Source of the DNA: JARYGU01 sp033795365 | Lineage (GTDB): Bacteria; Pseudomonadota; Alphaproteobacteria; Rhizobiales; Rhizobiaceae | Assembly (NCBI GenBank): GCA_033795365.1 | Contig: JARYGU010000004.1 | Coordinates: forward strand, 62,001 to 126,000 | Length of the DNA stretch: 64,000 nucleotides | Direction: 5' to 3' | Notes under the pieces: generated by a model | Databases searched by the model: none | What the model saw: the letters and a program-made list of their open reading frames with translations, nothing else | What the model was told of the DNA's origin: nothing | Part shown: in pieces, positions 1-8,258 of the stretch | Layout: the number at the start of each line of letters is the position of its first letter | Position numbering within the stretch: position 1 is the stretch's first letter | Program-made: the position numbers and the translations under genes

Positions 1-960
1 CAACTCGACCGCAAGGTGCTCTTGCTGACCTTGACCGGCCTGATGATCGTCTCGGGCACGATCGTGGCGATCGCTCCGAGCTATGAGATCTTCATGGTGG
101 GTCGCGCATTCATTGGTGTCGCCATCGGCGGCTTCTGGTCGATGTCGGCCGCCGTGGCAATGCGGCTCGTGCCGGACGATCAGGTACCCCGGGCGCTGTC
201 GATCCTGAACGGCGGAAACGCACTGGCGATGGTTGTCGCCGCACCGCTGGGCAGCTTTCTCGGTGGCCTCATCGGCTGGCGCGGAGCCTTCTTCTTCGTC
301 GTCCCGATCGCGGCCATCGTCTTCGTCTGGCAGCTGATGAGCCTCCCGTCGATGAAGACAGAGGTCCGGACGAGCGCCGCAGGCGTTTTCAAGGTGCTGC
401 GGCGGCCTGTCGTCGCCCTGGGCATGGCGGCTGTCAGCATCTTCTTCATGGGGCAGTTCGCGCTGTTCACCTATCTGCGGCCGTTCCTCGAAACGGTGGA
501 GCATGTCGACGTTTCCACGCTGTCGCTCATGCTGCTGATGATGGGCGTCACCGGCTTCATCGGCACCTCCTTCATCGGCGCATTCGTGAAGGACGGTCTC
601 TACCGCACGCTGGTCACGATCCCGGTTCTGATGGCGCTCATCGCGTCCGCGCTCGTTCTGTCCGGCGGCGGCGTTGCCACGACCGCGGTATTGCTTGGCC
701 TCTGGGGTCTATTCGCCACGTCTGCGCCGGTCGGCTGGTGGACCTGGGTGGCGAGAACTCTGCCAAACGACGCCGAGGCCGGCGGCGGCCTGATGGTTGC
801 GGTGGTTCAGCTCGCGATCACTTTCGGCGCGGTCGTCGGTGGCATTCTGTTCGACACCAGCGGATACCAGGCGACCTTTGGCGCCAGCGCCGGCATGTTG
901 CTGATTGCCGCCCTCCTCGCCGTTCTGACGTCGCGCAGCGGCCGAATTCAACCGGCCTGA
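1..960 (+). CDS. nepI: NepI-like MFS efflux transporter, 5' end outside the window
   Basis: C-terminal 319 residues of a major facilitator permease; the reading frame is open from base 1, so the start lies upstream. The visible part begins in the TM2-TM3 loop (DRKV) and holds about ten hydrophobic segments. Several stretches closely match remembered E. coli NepI, an inner-membrane purine-ribonucleoside/H+ antiporter: GGFWSMSA followed by MRLVP, APLGSFLG..IGWR, GQFALFTYLRP and PVGWWTW. Family level is secure and NepI type is likely, but the substrate is inferred. A hairpin terminator follows 30 bases after the stop. The gene is separated from katG by 489 bases, so they are probably separate transcripts. 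A purine pump fits the purine-type operon starting at 8259, though that link is only suggestive. Confidence 0.8.
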   Translation, partial: QLDRKVLLLTLTGLMIVSGTIVAIAPSYEIFMVGRAFIGVAIGGFWSMSAAVAMRLVPDDQVPRALSILNGGNALAMVVAAPLGSFLGGLIGWRGAFFFVVPIAAIVFVWQLMSLPSMKTEVRTSAAGVFKVLRRPVVALGMAAVSIFFMGQFALFTYLRPFLETVEHVDVSTLSLMLLMMGVTGFIGTSFIGAFVKDGLYRTLVTIPVLMALIASALVLSGGGVATTAVLLGLWGLFATSAPVGWWTWVARTLPNDAEAGGGLMVAVVQLAITFGAVVGGILFDTSGYQATFGASAGMLLIAALLAVLTSRSGRIQPA

Positions 961-1449
961 CCGAGGCTGTTGATCTCGATAACGAAAGAGACCGGCAGCA
1001 CACCCGCTGCCGGTTTCTGAATTGAGAAAACCCTGATGGCGAGCCTCACCGGTAAAATCATCCGCAATCGCCCTGATCAGCCTGTTACCATCAGGTATGA
1101 GATTAATCGTCCGCTCGGGGAAGTTTCAAACCCGCATTGCGGGCGTATGCTTTTGCGTCAGCGGCATCGTCTTCACGACCGAGACACACGTTCGTAATAG
1201 AAGGTCCAAAAAGAGCCAACAATCCGTGGGATTATTCGTGCTTCCGACGCCGGGCCGGTGAATGCGGTTGACTGTGCCTTCGAACAACTTTTGTTGGATT
1301 GCTTGTTTATTGCGCGCATTGTCGAGTGCCGGGCGGGGCAAAAGCTGGTATCGAAATATGCGAGTATCAACCTTCTCGTAAAGCCAAGCCAAACATCAAA
1401 TCTCGGCAAAATCCAACCGCTTCGACGATGTAGAAATATGGAGAACGTA
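961..1449. other. Intergenic region upstream of katG
   Basis: 489 bases without a convincing gene. They hold the MFS terminator, an inverted repeat CCTGAT...ATCAGG (1072-1095), a small hairpin CCCGC-ATT-GCGGG (1131-1143) and the katG leader. The katG frame is open upstream to 1258, but that stretch does not look like catalase-peroxidase. A peroxide-responsive promoter is expected here, but I cannot identify an OxyR site with confidence. Confidence 0.5.
991..1018 (+). terminator. Rho-independent terminator after the MFS gene
   Basis: Perfect 9-base stem (991-999 with 1006-1014), loop of six, followed by TTTC. It lies 30 bases after the MFS stop codon. Confidence 0.65.
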
Positions 1450-3633
1450 ATGGACCAGAAACCTGACACTGCGGGCAAGTGTCCCATTGATCATTCGGCC
1501 CCACGCGGCAGGAGAAATCGTGACTGGTGGCCGAATCACCTAGACGTCCAGGTTCTTCATGGGCACTCCGTTCGCTCCGATCCGATGGGCGAGGGGTTCG
1601 ATTATGCCGAGGAGTTCAGGAAGCTCGATCTCGATGCGCTGAAGAAGGATCTTCATGCATTGATGACGGATTCGCAGGACTGGTGGCCGGCCGACTTCGG
1701 CCACTATGGCGGCCTGTTCATCCGCATGGCATGGCACAGCGCCGGCACCTATCGCATTACGGACGGCCGTGGTGGCGCCGGCCAGGGCCAGCAGCGGTTT
1801 GCGCCCCTCAACAGCTGGCCGGACAATGCCAACCTCGACAAGGCCCGCCGCCTGCTCTGGCCGATCAAGCAGAAATACGGCAACAGGATCTCCTGGGCGG
1901 ACCTTATGATCCTTACCGGCAACGTCGCACTCGAATCCATGGGTTTCAAGACCTTCGGCTTTGCCGGCGGTCGTGCTGACGTATGGGAGCCGGAAGAGCT
2001 CTATTGGGGTCCGGAAGGCACCTGGCTCGGCGATGAGCGCTATAGCGGCGAACGCCAACTCGCAGAGCCGCTCGGAGCCGTGCAGATGGGCCTCATTTAT
2101 GTCAATCCGGAGGGGCCGAATGGCAATCCTGATCCGGTGGCTTCCGCGCGCGACATCCGCGAAACATTCGCCCGCATGGCGATGAACGACGAAGAGACCG
2201 TGGCGCTGATCGCCGGCGGCCACACCTTCGGCAAGACGCATGGTGCGGGCGATCCGTCCTTTATCGGTGCCGAGCCCGAAGGTGGTGCGATCGAGGATCA
2301 GGGGCTCGGCTGGAAGAGCACGTTCGGCACGGGCGTCGGCAAGGATGCCATCACCGGCGGTCCGGAAGTCATCTGGTCGCAGACGCCGACAAAGTGGAGC
2401 AATTATTTCTTCGAGAACCTGTTCGGATACGAGTGGGAGCTGACGACGAGCCCGGCCGGCGCGAAGCAGTGGAAGGCAAAGAACGCCGACCCCTCGATTC
2501 CGGATGCCTATGATGCGTCCAGGAAGCATGTTCCGACCATGCTGACGAGCGACCTGGCGCTGCGGTTCGACCCGATTTACGAGAAGATCTCGCGCCGGTT
2601 CTACGAAAATCCGGAGCAGTTTGCCGATGCCTTCGCGCGTGCCTGGTTCAAGCTGACCCACCGGGACATGGGTCCCAAGGTCCGCTACCTCGGCCCGGAA
2701 GTACCGGCTGAAGACCTGATCTGGCAGGACGTAATCCCGGCCGTCGATCATCCGCTCGTCGACGACAAGGATATCGCCGACCTCAAGGAAAAGGTGCTGG
2801 CAAGCGGTCTTTCGGTTCAGGAACTGGTTTCGACCGCCTGGGCGTCCGCCTCGACCTTCCGCGGCTCCGATAAGCGCGGCGGCGCCAATGGCGCGCGCAT
2901 CCGCCTTGCTCCGCAGAAGGACTGGGAAGCCAACCAGCCGGCGCAGCTCGCCAAGGTGCTCGGCATTCTCGAAGGCATCCGGAAGGATTTCAACGCTGCC
3001 CAGACAGGCGGCAAGAAGATCTCTCTCGCGGACTTGATCGTCCTTGCAGGCGCCGCCGGCGTGGAAAAGGCGGCCAGGGCTGCCGGTCGGGACATCACCG
3101 TACCTTTCCAGCCGGGCCGCATGGATGCCTCGCAAGAGCAGACCGACGCCGCGTCCTTCGCACCGCTTGAGCCGCGAGCCGACGCTTTCCGCAACTATGT
3201 CAACAGCAACAAGCTGCAGTTCATGCAGGCGGAAGAGGCTCTCGTCGACCGTGCCCAGCTTCTGACGCTGACCGCGCCGGAAATGACCGTGCTTATCGGC
3301 GGCCTGCGGGTTTTGAAGGCCGGTCAGCCCGAGCACGGCGTCTTCACGTCGCGTCCGGAAGTGTTGACGAATGACTTCTTCGTCAACCTGCTGGACATGG
3401 GCACCGTATGGGCACCGGCTGCCGACGGGAAGGGCGTCTATGAAGGCCGCGACCGCAGGACGAACGAAATCAAGTGGACCGGCACCCGCGTCGACCTGAT
3501 CTTCGGTTCGCATTCGCAGCTCCGCGCGATTGCTGAAGTCTATGCGCAGTCCGATGCCGCGGAGAAATTCGTGCACGACTTCGTCACGGCATGGAACAAG
3601 GTCATGAACGCAGACCGCTTCGATCTCGCCTAG
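1450..3633 (+). CDS. katG: Catalase-peroxidase KatG
   Basis: 727-residue bifunctional haem enzyme that removes H2O2 by catalase and peroxidase activity. The distal site is Arg92-Trp95-His96 (IRMAWHSAGT). Tyr217 (GLIYVNPEG) and Trp95 are positioned for the Met-Tyr-Trp crosslink that gives catalase activity, and the proximal haem ligand is His258 (AGGHTFGKTHG). Both the N-terminal catalytic half and the degenerate C-terminal half are present, so the gene is full length. The start at 1450 has GGAG six bases upstream; an alternative ATG at 1438 would add four residues. The sequence is very close to rhizobial KatG as I remember it. No oxyR is adjacent; the LysR gene that follows is convergent and of another subgroup. 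Likely role: defence against oxidative bursts, including those of a plant host. Confidence 0.97.
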   Translation: MDQKPDTAGKCPIDHSAPRGRRNRDWWPNHLDVQVLHGHSVRSDPMGEGFDYAEEFRKLDLDALKKDLHALMTDSQDWWPADFGHYGGLFIRMAWHSAGTYRITDGRGGAGQGQQRFAPLNSWPDNANLDKARRLLWPIKQKYGNRISWADLMILTGNVALESMGFKTFGFAGGRADVWEPEELYWGPEGTWLGDERYSGERQLAEPLGAVQMGLIYVNPEGPNGNPDPVASARDIRETFARMAMNDEETVALIAGGHTFGKTHGAGDPSFIGAEPEGGAIEDQGLGWKSTFGTGVGKDAITGGPEVIWSQTPTKWSNYFFENLFGYEWELTTSPAGAKQWKAKNADPSIPDAYDASRKHVPTMLTSDLALRFDPIYEKISRRFYENPEQFADAFARAWFKLTHRDMGPKVRYLGPEVPAEDLIWQDVIPAVDHPLVDDKDIADLKEKVLASGLSVQELVSTAWASASTFRGSDKRGGANGARIRLAPQKDWEANQPAQLAKVLGILEGIRKDFNAAQTGGKKISLADLIVLAGAAGVEKAARAAGRDITVPFQPGRMDASQEQTDAASFAPLEPRADAFRNYVNSNKLQFMQAEEALVDRAQLLTLTAPEMTVLIGGLRVLKAGQPEHGVFTSRPEVLTNDFFVNLLDMGTVWAPAADGKGVYEGRDRRTNEIKWTGTRVDLIFGSHSQLRAIAEVYAQSDAAEKFVHDFVTAWNKVMNADRFDLA

Positions 3634-3673
3634 GGGCATTCATTCCATTTGGCAGCGAGTCCTGACCCGCCGC

Positions 3674-3697
3674 GTTCCGGATCTCACGATCCGGAAC
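3674..3697. terminator. Hairpin between convergent katG and lysR
   Basis: Perfect 10-base inverted repeat GTTCCGGATC-TCAC-GATCCGGAAC in the 110-base gap between the convergent katG and LysR gene ends. It has no clear U tract on either strand, so it may act as a bidirectional processing or termination hairpin. Confidence 0.5.
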
Positions 3698-3743
3698 GAC
3701 CGGCGTGAAACGCATCTCTACGGCGCTGGCCGCCGCGCAGCTG

Positions 3744-4634
3744 TTAGCGATGGCGCAGTGCCTCGACCAATGCGACGAAAGCGGGCGAGGATTGACGGCG
3801 GCTCGGGTAATAAAGATGGTAGCCGTCCCAGTGGGGCGAGTATTTCTGCAGGACGCGGACAAGCCGCCCCTCCTCCACATGGGGCAGGATGATTTCTTCC
3901 GGAATGTATCCAAGGCCAAAGCCGTCCAGTGCCGCTTCCAGCACGTCGAAGATGTTGTTGAAGGCAAGCTGGCCGTCGACCCGGATTTTGATCTCACGGC
4001 CGTTTTCCTCGAATTCCCACGCATAGAATCCGCCGAGACTCGGAAGGCGGAAATTAACGCAAGCGTGACCGACGAGGTCTTTCGGATGAACGGGTACCGT
4101 ACGGCTTGCGAAATAGGATGGCGCGCCGACGACCGCGAGGCAGAAGTCGGGGCCGATGCGGGCGGAGATCATGTCCTTGGCAAGATGCTCGCCCATGCGC
4201 ACGCCGGCGTCAAAACGCTCGGTGATGATGTCCGTGAGGCCGTTGTCGAGCGCGAGCTCGACCTTGATGTCAGGATATTGAGGAAGGAACTTTCGCAGCT
4301 TCGGCCACAGCACATACTTGATGGCGTGATCGGAGGCCACGATGCGGATATTGCCGGCTGGTTTGTCTCGCAGTTCGCTCAGCGCATCAACCTGCGCCTC
4401 GATCTCGTCGAAATGCGGACCGATGCCCTCGAGCAGGCGCTGTCCTGCCTCCGTGGGGGATACTGCGCGGGTCGTGCGGGTCAGCAGTCGAACGCCGAGC
4501 CTCGCCTCGAGCTGACGGATCGTATGGCTCAAGGCCGATTGCGAAACCCCGACCTTGGCTGCGGCTCGGGTGAAATTACGCTCCCGGGCAACCGCAAGGA
4601 AAGCCAGCAGGTCGTTGACATTCTCCCGTGCCAC
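3744..4634 (-). CDS. LysR-family transcriptional regulator
   Basis: 296 residues. The winged helix-turn-helix lies at about residues 16-60 (FTRAAAKVGVSQSALSHTI, then LLTRTTR), and the rest is a LysR effector-binding domain of the CrgA-like subgroup (VGHACVNFR, then GLGYIPE). The start codon is GTG at 4634, preceded by AAAAGGA; an ATG 24 bases upstream is in another frame. The gene is divergent from the molybdenum hydroxylase operon at 5129 and convergent with katG. By the usual LysR arrangement it should control the divergent operon in response to a substrate or product. Two similar 33-base sequences in the shared intergenic region are candidate binding sites. It is not an OxyR: sequence and position differ. 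Effector unknown. Confidence 0.88.
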   Translation of the reverse strand: MARENVNDLLAFLAVARERNFTRAAAKVGVSQSALSHTIRQLEARLGVRLLTRTTRAVSPTEAGQRLLEGIGPHFDEIEAQVDALSELRDKPAGNIRIVASDHAIKYVLWPKLRKFLPQYPDIKVELALDNGLTDIITERFDAGVRMGEHLAKDMISARIGPDFCLAVVGAPSYFASRTVPVHPKDLVGHACVNFRLPSLGGFYAWEFEENGREIKIRVDGQLAFNNIFDVLEAALDGFGLGYIPEEIILPHVEEGRLVRVLQKYSPHWDGYHLYYPSRRQSSPAFVALVEALRHR

Positions 4635-5128
4635 TCATGAATCCTTTTCATATCGGTATCCCGATTATAACGGCTAATCGAACGCCGCGACAACGGCTGG
4701 ATTGCGGTCGGTGATAACGAACGCATCACAAGCAGATCACATTTGCGATGGCTTCCGCTGTAGAGAATGCCTTCCGCGTGGGTCGGGAAGTTTCCGTGGG
4801 CAAAATTCAGCAAGAGCGATCGCGGGGAGACAATTCGGCGCCCAGCCACATAGCGCCCAAACCATAAGGAAATGCGACCAGTCGATCGCCGCCATTCATG
4901 AATTCACCTCATATCCGTATGCGATTGTCGCCCTCTAATTCTCGGCCGGGCACTCGGCTAACTTGAGAATCGCTCTAAGTTGCGCAGCCTTCGTCCTTTC
5001 CGGCTCGAAGGTGATGTGAAGTTGGGGCAGAACATTCTTACGGAACATCGGCAGCTTCCGGCCGGAAGCGGGAGCGTGTCGTCGGCCTCGACATCATGCC
5101 GGACCCAGCAACCTCCAAGGAGATCCCC
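4635..5128. promoter_or_regulatory. Divergent intergenic region with two similar operator-like sequences
   Basis: 494 bases between the divergent LysR gene and the hydroxylase operon, with no credible gene. Two related sequences occur at 4637-4669 and 4898-4928. They share ATGAAT, CATATC, GTAT and GATT in the same order, and each centres on an interrupted ATC...GAT dyad (4652-4665: ATCGG-TATC-CCGAT). One copy abuts the LysR start and the other lies about 200 bases before the hydroxylase operon. The layout fits LysR autoregulation plus activation, but this is inferred from sequence alone. Confidence 0.45.
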
Positions 5129-5575
5129 ATGGAACTCACCATCAACGGTTCTAAACACCAGGTCGATATCGAGCCTGACACGCCGCTGCTTTGGGTCTTG
5201 CGCGACGAGCTGGGAATGACCGGCACCAAATATGGCTGCGGCCTTGCTCAGTGCGGCGCGTGCACGGTTCTCGTCGATGGGCAGGCGACGCGCTCCTGCG
5301 TGACACCGGTCGAAAGCGTCGCGGGCGCCCAGATCATGACCATCGAGGCGATCACCGAAGATCCGGTGGGGCAGAAGGTCGTGGAAGCCTGGGTTTCCAA
5401 TCAGGTGCCGCAATGCGGCTATTGCCAGTCCGGCCAGGTGATGGCGGCGACGGCGCTGCTGAAGCAGAGCCCGCAGCCGAGCGACGACGACATTGCCGGC
5501 GCGATGGTCAATCTCTGTCGCTGTGGCACCTACAATGCGATCGCGGCTGCCGTCCGTGACGCTGCTCAGGCTTGA
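5129..5575 (+). CDS. Molybdenum hydroxylase 2Fe-2S subunit (IorA/CoxS family)
   Basis: 148 residues. It carries the two iron-sulfur sites of xanthine-oxidase-family small subunits: Cys37, Cys42, Cys45 and Cys57 (plant-ferredoxin type) and Cys96, Cys99, Cys130 and Cys132 (helical second cluster, QCGYCQSGQ and CRCGTY). It passes electrons from the molybdopterin subunit encoded next to it to an acceptor, probably the cytochrome c at the end of the operon. The start at 5129 follows AAGGAG with six-base spacing; the frame is open 33 bases further upstream without a better site. Closest remembered family: the alpha subunit of isoquinoline 1-oxidoreductase and related aldehyde or N-heterocycle oxidoreductases. 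The substrate cannot be read from sequence. Confidence 0.92.
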   Translation: MELTINGSKHQVDIEPDTPLLWVLRDELGMTGTKYGCGLAQCGACTVLVDGQATRSCVTPVESVAGAQIMTIEAITEDPVGQKVVEAWVSNQVPQCGYCQSGQVMAATALLKQSPQPSDDDIAGAMVNLCRCGTYNAIAAAVRDAAQA

Positions 5576-5588
5576 TGAGGGGAACGCC

Positions 5589-7835
5589 ATGAACGACATG
5601 ACACCGATTGTCGCTGACGCTATCGACCGCGAGCACGATAAGCCGCTGAACCTCTCCCGTCGCGGCTTCCTGGGGGCCTCGCTCGGCGCACTTGTGCTCG
5701 GCGTGACGCTTCCGGCCGCACGCGCCAGAGCGCAGGCCGCCGCCGCATCCATCACGCCCGGCACGCGGGTCCGCGCCTTTCTGGAGATCCGGCCCGACAG
5801 CACCGTCCTGTTCCGCAGCGCATTCATCGAAGGCGGGCAGGGCATCTTCACCGCCATGGCGCAGATCGTCGGCGAGGAACTCGATGTCGATCCCGCGCAG
5901 TTCGTCGTGGAGGGTGCGCCTCCCGGGCCCGATTATCTGCTGACGGGCGGCGGCCGTTTCACCGGCGGCAGCATGTCGGTGCGCATGAGCTACGAGACGA
6001 TGCGCACGCTCGGCGCGTCTGCTCGGCAGATGCTGCTGCAGGCCGCCGCCACAAGGCTCGGCGTGCCGGCATCGGAGTTGTCGACAGAGCCGGGCCGCGT
6101 GGTGCATGCCGCGTCCGGCCGGGTAATCCCTTACGGCGAGATCGCCGATGCCGCCGCAGACCTGCCGGTGCCCGAGGACGTCACGTTGCGCGCTCCCGGC
6201 GACTTCCGCTGGATCGGCAAGCCGGTGGCCCGCCTCGATGTTCGCGACAAATCGACCGGCAAGGCGCATTACTCGATCGATCAGAGGATCGACGGCATGC
6301 TCCACGCCGCCGTCCAGCACAGCCCGCGTCTGGGCGGCGAGCCCGGCGCGCTGGCGAATGAAGCGGAAGTGCGTGGCATGCCCGGCGTCCATTCCGTCCA
6401 CAGATTGCCCGGTGCCGTCGCGGTGCTGGCCAATAGCTGGTGGCGGGCGCGCATGGCGGTCGAAGCCCTGCAGGTGACTTGGAGCGAGCCGGCCGCCGGA
6501 ACGGCGCACGCCATGCCGGCCGATTTCTCCTCCGAGGCGCACATGACGAAGCTGAAGGCGACGCCGGGAGAAGGCGTCGCCTACGAAACCGCCGGAGATG
6601 CGGCGGGTGCGCTCGGAGGCGCTGCCCGCATCGTCGAGGCAACCTATGACGCGCCCTACCTGGCGCACGGCCAGCTGGAGCCGCCCTCGGCACTCGCGCG
6701 CTGGAACGAAGACGGCACCCTCGAACTGTGGATCCCCAATCAGGCGCCGGAAATGTTCCAGGCCGACGCCGCGAAGGTGGCGGGAATCGCGCCGGAAAAG
6801 GTCATTATCCACTCGCAGATCCTCGGCGGCTTCTTCGGGCGGCATTTCCTCTATCAGTCTGCCAACCCGTATCCGCAGGCCATCCTGCTCGCCAAGGCGG
6901 CCGGCCGTCCGGTCAAGCTGATCTGGAGCCGCGAAGAGGAATTCCTGCGCGACACGCTGAGGCCGATGAGCGCCGTGCGCTTCCGCGCCGGTCTTGATGC
7001 CGACGGTCTGCCGGTCGCGCTGGATGCCGTCGCCGTCTGCGAAGGTCCGACCGGACGCTGGTTCGGCCGCCAGCCGGACGAGGTCGACAGCTCGTCCGTC
7101 GAGGGCATTGCCGGAAAAGTCTATGCCATCCCCAACCGGCGCATCGGCCAGGTCCATGTCGACGATCCGGCGATCATCGGTTTCTGGCGGTCGGTCGGTC
7201 ATTCGATGAACGACTTTTTCTATGAGACGTTCTTCGACGAGATGGCGGACGCGGGCGGGCTAGATCCTTATGAGCTGCGCCATCGCCTGCTGGCTGACAG
7301 TCCGCGTCACAGGAATCTCCTTGAAGCCGTGGCCGATCTTTCGGGCGGATGGAAGCGCGGACCGTTCACAGCCGAGGACGGCACGCGGCGCGCCCGCGGG
7401 GTTGCCATGGCTTCCCCCTTCGCCAGCGAGGTCGCGACGATTGCAGAGGTGTCCCTGCAGCAGGGCGAAATCGTCGTGCACGACGTGTGGGTGGCGATCG
7501 ACCCGGGCAGCATCGTCAATCCGGCGGTCATCGAAGCGCAGGTGAATTCCGCCGTCGCTCTCGGCCTTTCCTCCGCTCTGCTGGAGGAGGTCGTCTATGT
7601 CGACGGCCTGCCGCAGGCGCGGAACTACGACGGCTATCCGATCCTGACGCCGAACCGCATGCCGCGGGTCCACGTGCGGATCGTGGAGAGCGGGGCAACG
7701 CCGATGGGCGGCATTGGCGAGCCAGGCCTGCCAGGCGTGCCTCCGGCCGTTGCAAACGCCGTCTCCGTCCTGGCGGGGCAGCGCGTCCGGAGCCTGCCCC
7801 TGTCCAAACTTGATCTTAAAGGAGTTGATGGTTGA
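5589..7835 (+). CDS. Tat-exported molybdopterin hydroxylase large subunit (IorB-like)
   Basis: 748 residues. A twin-arginine signal (SRRGFLG, residues 23-29, then a hydrophobic stretch ending ARA) sends the folded Mo-cofactor protein to the periplasm. The mature part is the molybdopterin-binding subunit of the isoquinoline 1-oxidoreductase/aldehyde dehydrogenase family. The motif GGIGEPG near the C-terminus places the catalytic Glu at residue 711, and GGFFGRHF fits the cofactor loop. There is no separate FAD subunit, as in IorAB, so electrons probably leave through the 2Fe-2S subunit to cytochrome c. The ATG at 5589 lies 13 bases after the small-subunit stop, with GAGGGGAA before it. Possible substrates are an aldehyde or N-heterocycle (purine, nicotinate-like); the purine operon across the terminator makes a purine or pyrimidine worth testing. 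Confidence 0.88.
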   Translation: MNDMTPIVADAIDREHDKPLNLSRRGFLGASLGALVLGVTLPAARARAQAAAASITPGTRVRAFLEIRPDSTVLFRSAFIEGGQGIFTAMAQIVGEELDVDPAQFVVEGAPPGPDYLLTGGGRFTGGSMSVRMSYETMRTLGASARQMLLQAAATRLGVPASELSTEPGRVVHAASGRVIPYGEIADAAADLPVPEDVTLRAPGDFRWIGKPVARLDVRDKSTGKAHYSIDQRIDGMLHAAVQHSPRLGGEPGALANEAEVRGMPGVHSVHRLPGAVAVLANSWWRARMAVEALQVTWSEPAAGTAHAMPADFSSEAHMTKLKATPGEGVAYETAGDAAGALGGAARIVEATYDAPYLAHGQLEPPSALARWNEDGTLELWIPNQAPEMFQADAAKVAGIAPEKVIIHSQILGGFFGRHFLYQSANPYPQAILLAKAAGRPVKLIWSREEEFLRDTLRPMSAVRFRAGLDADGLPVALDAVAVCEGPTGRWFGRQPDEVDSSSVEGIAGKVYAIPNRRIGQVHVDDPAIIGFWRSVGHSMNDFFYETFFDEMADAGGLDPYELRHRLLADSPRHRNLLEAVADLSGGWKRGPFTAEDGTRRARGVAMASPFASEVATIAEVSLQQGEIVVHDVWVAIDPGSIVNPAVIEAQVNSAVALGLSSALLEEVVYVDGLPQARNYDGYPILTPNRMPRVHVRIVESGATPMGGIGEPGLPGVPPAVANAVSVLAGQRVRSLPLSKLDLKGVDG

Positions 7836-8206
7836 GAAAGTTCGCTTTCGCTTTTCTGGCGTCCGTCGTGATTGCGGGGGGAGCGACCTCCGTGCTCGCC
7901 CAAGGGGCGGATGCCGCCCCAGGGCAGAGGCTGTTCCAGCAGCGCTGCGGCGCCTGTCATCAGATCGCGACACCCCGCAACGGCGTCGGTCCGAACCTGC
8001 AGGGCGTCGTCGGCCGCACAGCCGGCACCGCCGAGGGTTTCAGGTATTCGCCCGCTCTCAGGGATTCCGGAATCACCTGGAGCGCCGAGACGTTGGATAC
8101 CTTCCTGACCAATCCGACTGCGATGGTTCGCGGCACGCGCATGGCCCAGCGCTTCAGCAACGCAGATGAGCGGCGCGCCATCATCGAGTTCCTCGGCTCG
8201 CAATAG
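7832..8206 (+). CDS. Periplasmic class I cytochrome c
   Basis: 124 residues with an N-terminal signal peptide (cleavage near LAQ at residues 22-24) and one haem site CGACH (39-43). The likely sixth ligand is Met104 in GTRM. The start codon appears to be TTG at 7832, overlapping the hydroxylase stop (TTGA) and following AAAGGAG at good spacing. This implies translational coupling; an out-of-frame ATG at 7828 lies inside the upstream gene. As the third gene of the hydroxylase operon it is the natural electron acceptor for that enzyme, linking periplasmic oxidation to the respiratory chain. Family assignment is firm; the partnership rests on gene order and shared export. Confidence 0.9.
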   Translation: MRKFAFAFLASVVIAGGATSVLAQGADAAPGQRLFQQRCGACHQIATPRNGVGPNLQGVVGRTAGTAEGFRYSPALRDSGITWSAETLDTFLTNPTAMVRGTRMAQRFSNADERRAIIEFLGSQ

Positions 8207-8217
8207 GAAGAGGCCTT

Positions 8218-8246
8218 AGGGGCACCGGCTTTGCAGGTGCCCCTTT
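8218..8246. terminator. Terminator between convergent operons
   Basis: Perfect 9-base stem AGGGGCACC/GGTGCCCCT (8218-8226 with 8236-8244) followed by TTT. It sits 11 bases after the cytochrome stop and 12 bases before the end of the convergent permease gene. Confidence 0.75.
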
Positions 8247-8258
8247 GCTGCGCTGCCG

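Noticed and set aside
1540..3639. 699-residue open frame antisense to katG
   Set aside because: Same cause: katG on the plus strand is unmistakable.
3744..4634. LysR gene as OxyR for katG
   Set aside because: The effector-domain sequence is of the CrgA-like subgroup without the redox-Cys context of OxyR. The gene is convergent with katG rather than divergent, and it faces the hydroxylase operon.
4702..4938. Short open frames in the LysR/hydroxylase spacer
   Set aside because: No family likeness and no ribosome sites. The similarity between the two halves of the spacer is better explained by operator-like repeats.
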